A stretch of DNA of 64,000 nucleotides. Origin: Bicyclus anynana. Its lineage: Eukaryota > Arthropoda > Insecta > Lepidoptera > Nymphalidae. Below, one piece after another: positions 26,201 to 32,800 of this stretch. The position numbers were made by a program, and so were the translations under genes. Where the stretch lies: contig NC_069102.1 of the NCBI RefSeq assembly GCF_947172395.1, positions 4,866,442 through 4,930,441 of the forward strand. The letters are read 5' to 3'. Position 1 is the stretch's first letter; each line of letters starts with the position of its first letter. The notes below the pieces were generated by a model. The model searched no databases. It saw only the letters and a list, made by a program, of their open reading frames with translations, and was not told where the DNA came from.

Positions 26201-26830
26201 ACTGTGGTTCATTATTTGGTTAAAGCCGAGTTTAATTATACACTTACATACATAATCAATCCATTTTACACACAAATGTTATTTAAGGCTTATAATAAAA
26301 TAATGGTACACAATGATGGTTTTGTTAATAATGCTTTAATTCTAAGATTATTTTTACATGTTCTTAAAAAAGAAAGTATTCCATGCATTGAAAATTATAA
26401 ATATCACGAAAATGTTAGAAAATAACCCAGTCTGTCCTCATTGCCTCGGTTTTAATGTCAAATACGAGCTGTCATTTAGGCACTATACTAGAGTCATTAG
26501 TGTTAATATTATAGAGGCCAAAAATAAGAACGGCGAAGATTTTACGACGTACCGATACTACGTGTCTTTCGTTACAGTTAATTAGATGTTTTACTGCTAT
26601 CGCATTAGGGGTGTCATGGTCGTAGTTTTTTTTTATATTTTTTTTAATAAATGTATAGTAAAGTAGTCGTTTAATCTATGTATTTATGTAACTGACAAAG
26701 TTCGGTCCATAACAAAGTTTTTGGATCAGGATAGCGATGTTTGGAAGTCCCTCTAAAAGATATGTCCTGCAGTGGACGTCCATCGGCTTATATGGTGGTG
26801 GTGATGATGATGATGATTATGATGATGATC

Positions 26831-26869
<39 letters not shown>

Positions 26870-29800
26870 GTGGTGATAACTAGTAAATATCTTGATTTGT
26901 TTAAAAGTTTGAATATTGTGAGATTAGATTAGTATGTAAGAGTATGGAACATGTATAATTTTTTTTATTTTTTACAAGTTAGCCCTGACCCTGGCCCTAA
27001 AATTGACCTGATGGTAAGTGATGATGCAATCTAAGATAGAAGCGGGCTAACTTGTTAGGAGGAGGATGAAATTCCACACCCCTTTCGGTTTCTACACGAC
27101 ATCTTACCGGAACGCTAAATCGCTTGGCGGGACGTCATTGTCGATAGGTAACTAGCCACGGCCGAAGCCTTCCGCCAGCCAGACCTGGACCAATTAAGGA
27201 AACCTAAATCGACCCAGCCGGGGTTCTAACCCAGGACCTCAGTCCACCGCGCATACCACTCTTTACGCAGGCATGCAGCCTCCGTAAAGTGGATTTATAA
27301 CTCTCTCTCTGTCTCTTATGAAACTCACTTCGATTTATAATTAATGAACTAGCGAACGCTCGCGACTTCGTCCGCGTGGGAATCAGTTTTTCACGAATCC
27401 CGCGGGAATCATGATTTTTTCTGGGATGAAAAGGTGTGTTAATAAAGAGTAAAATCTATTTCCATTTCAAATTTCAGCCAAATCGCTTCAATAGCCGCAG
27501 CCTGAAGGAGGAACAAACATACTTACACACTTACACACAAACTTTTGTCTTTATAATATTAGTGTTATATTATCGAGTTGTAATGTAAAACCCCTATCAT
27601 ACAACCATTTCATAATCCAGTTATAAAACACAAATATTTCACACACAATAGTGTGTGATAATCACTTAGACAATTCGGTGTCATAACAATTTTCTGGCAC
27701 AAAAGCCGTTTATGATTCAATATGTGCTCACTGTTCAAGGTTCAAGATCGAAGCCCTATCAGCACTTTCATGCTGGCGATTCTCCAGCGTAGGCGGAAAT
27801 GCTCTTAGTCTAGTCCAAGGTTTCTCAAAGTCGGGTATACGACGGCACCATTCAACGACAGGGGGTTCGCGACAAGATTTACGTAATGGTCGCTTGGTAA
27901 CTGATACCAAGTCAGAATGAAGGTTAAAATTGTCCAAAATGACTCATAACATTGAATCCATTTGCGACAAGAAACAAGCTCTCACATCACATTAATATTA
28001 CAAAGACATTTTTTTTGGTAGGTACTTTATGTAATCTATCTTTCTCGCTTTCGCCGTCTCTTGGAAATTTTAACAGGGGTTCGTGGAGCCGAAAGTTTGA
28101 GAAACCCTGGTCTAGTCAATAAGTGTTTTTCTGAGAAAAAAATAAATTAAACTAAACGATAGCTTTAAAATACTGTATATGCGTAGAAAATTCTGTGAAT
28201 TAAATGTAACTCCAATGGTTGGTCTATGTGGTTTCGAATGATGAAGTCCTGTGTTCGAATCCTGGGTTGGGCTATGAGATACTCGTTTTCTTTCTTTTAC
28301 AAGCATTTCCCAGTAGCAGTCTGGAATTAAAATGGTAGTTGTAACCTCCACCACCTCTTGAGAGCCGTGATAGCCCAATGGATATGACCTCCTCTGCCTC
28401 CGATACCGGAGGGCGTAGGTTCGAACCCGATCCGGGGCATGCACCTCTAACTTTCCAGTGCAATTTAAGAAATTAAAAATCACGTCTCTCAAACGGTTAA
28501 GGATAAACATCATGCGAGGAAACCTACTTACCTACATGAAAATTTTCTTAATACTCTACGTATATGAAGTCTGCCAATCCGCATTGGGCCAGCGTGGTGG
28601 AACATTGGCCAAACCCTTCTCATTCTGAGAAGCGACTCGCGCTCAGCAGTGAGCTGAATATTGGTTGATGAGGTTGAACTATGATGATCATGATGATGAA
28701 TACACCTCAGTGTCTCGAAAAGAATTAAGCCGTCCCTTCTTTATCATTACCGTCAATAACAAAGAATATTAAGCTCATCGATCGTAGATCGATAGACGGG
28801 CCCCGAAGCGTCACGAATTTGTCATTCGTTTCGCAAATACTTACGAATGAAAAGTAACAACTTTCTCATTATATTCGTGTTGCGTCTTGTATTTTTGCAC
28901 TCACAAAATGATCACGAAGACATAATTAAGGGATTAAACAAGAAAAAAACAGTAAAATATTTTTTAAGAAACAGCATGCGCTTGTTGCATACTAAGTTAA
29001 GATGTGCGTGCACGTCTTTGAGTAATGACATAACATTGTGCGTATATAGGGGCCCAACTAACGATTTATATCGATGATTAAGCTCGCCTACCCGAATTGG
29101 AGCAGCATGGTTATTCTATGCTCCAAATCCTCTCTCCTACAAGGCGCTTTGCCCCAATTTAAATAGACTGACAATCATGGCAATGAAAACTCTATAGAAT
29201 CCCTTTGAGATCATTTCGAAACTATCATCACACTACATTGGTCGTATTCATAGAACGCTAATTTTAAATAAACAAACATATATTTACAAGAAAAAAAATA
29301 TGAACACACGAAATACATAATTTATTTATCTTCACATCTATGACGTTGGCAGTTCGGCCTTCCAGTGTTCTGTCATGGAGCTCTGACGTCACAGCGGCTC
29401 GTGCCAGTTAGTGATACAATGTATAAATAGACTGGTGCCTTCATGATTTGCATTTTTCCACAATTATATCACGCGATTTACATGAAAGGTGTTTGTTCGT
29501 GTGGGGTACGCGGGGAAACTAATCAACGCGAGTTTGTTGCTATTTATATAATTACGCGACTCTGAACGCGGTATGCGTAAAATCGCGGTTTTTTTCAAAA
29601 AATTCAGACACTATTTTTTTTCTTTTATTCGCTTAGTTTTAGTCAAATATTCAAAAAAATTATTAAGTATTTTTATTTATTTCTAATAACTTCATTGCAT
29701 TTTAGCATACTCAAAAGTGATTACAAAAATAAGAAAACTAATGTCGGACAAGGGTTATGATTCACAACATTTGTTAAGACAACTTAATTAACAAATCAAA

Positions 29801-32800
29801 CTGTAACCAAAATAAGACCCTAGTATGGCAGAGAATGACCTTGAGTGAAGTCACGCACTTGTGAACCTTGTGTGTAGGGTCAAAGGTACCTTTGACTGTT
29901 AACAAACACTCCCCCTTTCCACTAAAGTCACTCTCCCCGCCTATCCCAAGTAACCCATAAAGAATTACACAACAAGAGATGTGGACGGCTTTAACGCCAC
30001 GAGCACACTAAAGCCGTCCCGCAAGTCGTTGCAACGCGGCGATAACATTCACAAATGAGAAAAATAACAAAGTATGTAACACAATAATTTTACAGGCAAA
30101 AGACGAGTTTGTCACTGATAGTGATCTTCTTCCAGGCAACCTAAAGTTAAATGATTTAAATATAATTTTAAATAGTATTTAACCTGTAATAACCATTCTT
30201 TGCGTTTGCTCTAATCTAGAAAAAGGAAATCGTATGAATTTCGCGTAAAGAGTCTATCGGTCGTGTTTAAAGATATGGCTATGTTTTATTCTAAACAAGT
30301 AATTAAACAAATCAAATACATAGAAAACGTGATAATAATTGAAAGCCTTTTAAACCACGTACCGCCAACCGATTTAGCGTTCCGGCACGATGTGTAGAAA
30401 TTGAAAGGGGTGAAGATTTTTATCCTACTCCTAACAAATTAGCCCGCTTCTATCTTAGATCGCATCATCATTTATCATCAGGTGAGATCGTAGTCAGGGC
30501 TAACTTATAAAGATATAATAAAAAAAAATATCGCTCAATCGCTCTGTCTTTCGGAGACATTTGCGGCATGCGACACATTGAAAGATGATTTATTATAGAT
30601 CATAACGTCATTCATCTTTCAATGAATCATTTACAAAATATGTGTAAGTTTAGCTCATCCAAATGGAATGTTAATTAGGATTCAAATATTTTCATGTCCC
30701 GCTAACATAATTAGCTATGAGGCGACTTGTTTCAATCTTACTTTATTATCTCGTTGGTATAATATATGAATTACATATTTGGCATCGTTTGGCCTACAAC
30801 AATCTCCAATAATGAGCTCTGGAACCTCGGTAAAGTACCCCTGATTTTCGAACGAATAAAACACAGGAAGTGGAACTGGATAGGGCATGTCTTACCATTA
30901 CCGCCATTTGTACATTAGTTTCCAAGTGTTATTATAAGTTATTGTTTATTTTTGTTTTAATGTACAATAAAGTATATTTCTTCTTCTTCTTACGCCGATA
31001 CCGATTTGGTATGAGTTCGGTGCAGTTGAAAGAAATATCACACAGGCGGCATTTTTAATTTTTAACCCCCGACGTAAAAAGAGGGGTGTTATAAATTTGA
31101 CGTGTCTGTCTGTCAGTCTGTCTTTTTTTTGTATGAAGTCACCTTGACTTACAGACGAGTGCTCTCGGCAAATGGCTCAACCGATTTCTATCAAACATAT
31201 CTAATGTTTGATAGAAATCAGTTGAACCGTTTGTCTGTGAAATGTCTGCAAATATACTCAAGTGGCTTCTCAAATGAAAGTGAACTAAAAGAGAACATTG
31301 ATGACTTAATCGAGAGTGTAATTAATAATTTCATGACCTTCGGGGGTTTTTAAAAAATTTCAATTTTATGTTACTCGAAAACTGTTTTTATCAATAATGT
31401 ATATATATCCAGACACAAACGTTGAACGACATCGGTGCAGTGACGTTGAACGACTCCCTACAAATTCTTTACTCTTCGTCCTTGTCCCATAATACGCTTT
31501 TTCCCCCTTCTGGGGCAGCAACTCCACTATACGCGAGACTCCCGTGGACCCGTCACTGGCACCAATGCGCTCCGAGTCACGTCGTCTCTTATGCCACCGG
31601 TGCGCGAAATCCCGCAGCCGATGAAAGTTTGTCTCCGAGGAAACGAGGTCCATGTAGTATACAGGCCCCGCCTCCACGCGCTCGATTCCATCCAGCATCT
31701 CGAGCCGTAAGTCCTCATATAGAGACAGTGCCGGCTTTGGTACTAATAGCGCCCCTGGGCGAATTTTGATGGCGACCCTCTCCCATTGAAACCCATACGC
31801 GCAAAAATGGATGATCCTGCGGTAACTATGGATTTCTCCGTGATAGATAGGAGCTTATATGTTGTTAGAATTCACTCGGCTCCCTGCAACTCGCTTGATT
31901 CTATTTAATGCCCCTTTATATCTATCTAGCGCCCCTGGTGCCTGGCGCCCCTGGGCGGTCGCCCAACCGCGCCCTACCTCCTAGGCTAGCCGCTCCTGTA
32001 TAGAGAACATTCCCACAAGACGTGGTGTCTGTCCTAGTCCCCACGGTCGGACCGTTACCGTACAGTGGAGTATCGTAGGGTATAAAACAAAGTTGATGAT
32101 ATCGAAGTTTTCTTACTCTTTGTTCTTATTTTGCAGTCGTACGAGCGCGCCAACCTGGCGGATGCGCTGCTGCCGCGTACGCTGCTGGACGGCGAGCTGA
32201 TCATCCGGCAGGGCGACACCGCCGACGGCATGTACTTCGTCGAGGACGGCTCCGTCAGCATCCGCATCGCGCGCGACGACGGCAACGAGCACGAGATCAA
32301 GCGCCTAGGTGAGCACCACTGCTGCCACCTTAGACCATTCAAAAGAATGGACCTGTTTCGCACCCAAATTCACCAAACAAAAAGTCTGTCGTTTTTTTGA
32401 GCGGGACGAGGTAAACTCACGCATCGAAAACATTTAACATCATTAAGTATATTCTGTGTCCATACACTACACACAACTATATAGTTGACTCGCAATACAC
32501 ACACGCGTAATTTTTACGCAGACTAACCAACACATCGCTTAGACTATCCACAGAATATATATAAAGAATGTTCGATTACTTGATCGATTTTTTGCTGTTC
32601 CGTCAAAAGAATCCATTCTTTTTAGAAATCGTTTTTGTTACAAATTTGATAAAATTATGGTAGAAATACTTACTCTCCATCTTTTACTAAACTACAAGTT
32701 TTTGGCCGTTTTTTATGCCATTCAACTACACAAACCGGCATTTTTAGGGAGCTCTTTACACGACGAAAACGATTACAACAATGAAACATCGATTCTATAG

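Larger units (their letters stand above)
19027..32136 (+). other. PKA-R2 intron 4 (about 13 kb)
   Basis: The largest intron. It contains RTE (19240), a TA-flanked MITE (20327), Helitron-like pieces (20983, 22976, 23766, 27349), the second 504-bp MITE, family B SINEs (22530, 28362), family C SINEs (23641, 24001), family A SINEs (26960, 30355), a hAT-like MITE (27816), four CRE palindromes (24605, 24967, 25398, 29384) and degraded ORFs at 26358 and 31366. 24480-25700 and 29100-30350 are otherwise featureless AT-rich DNA. Confidence 0.75.
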
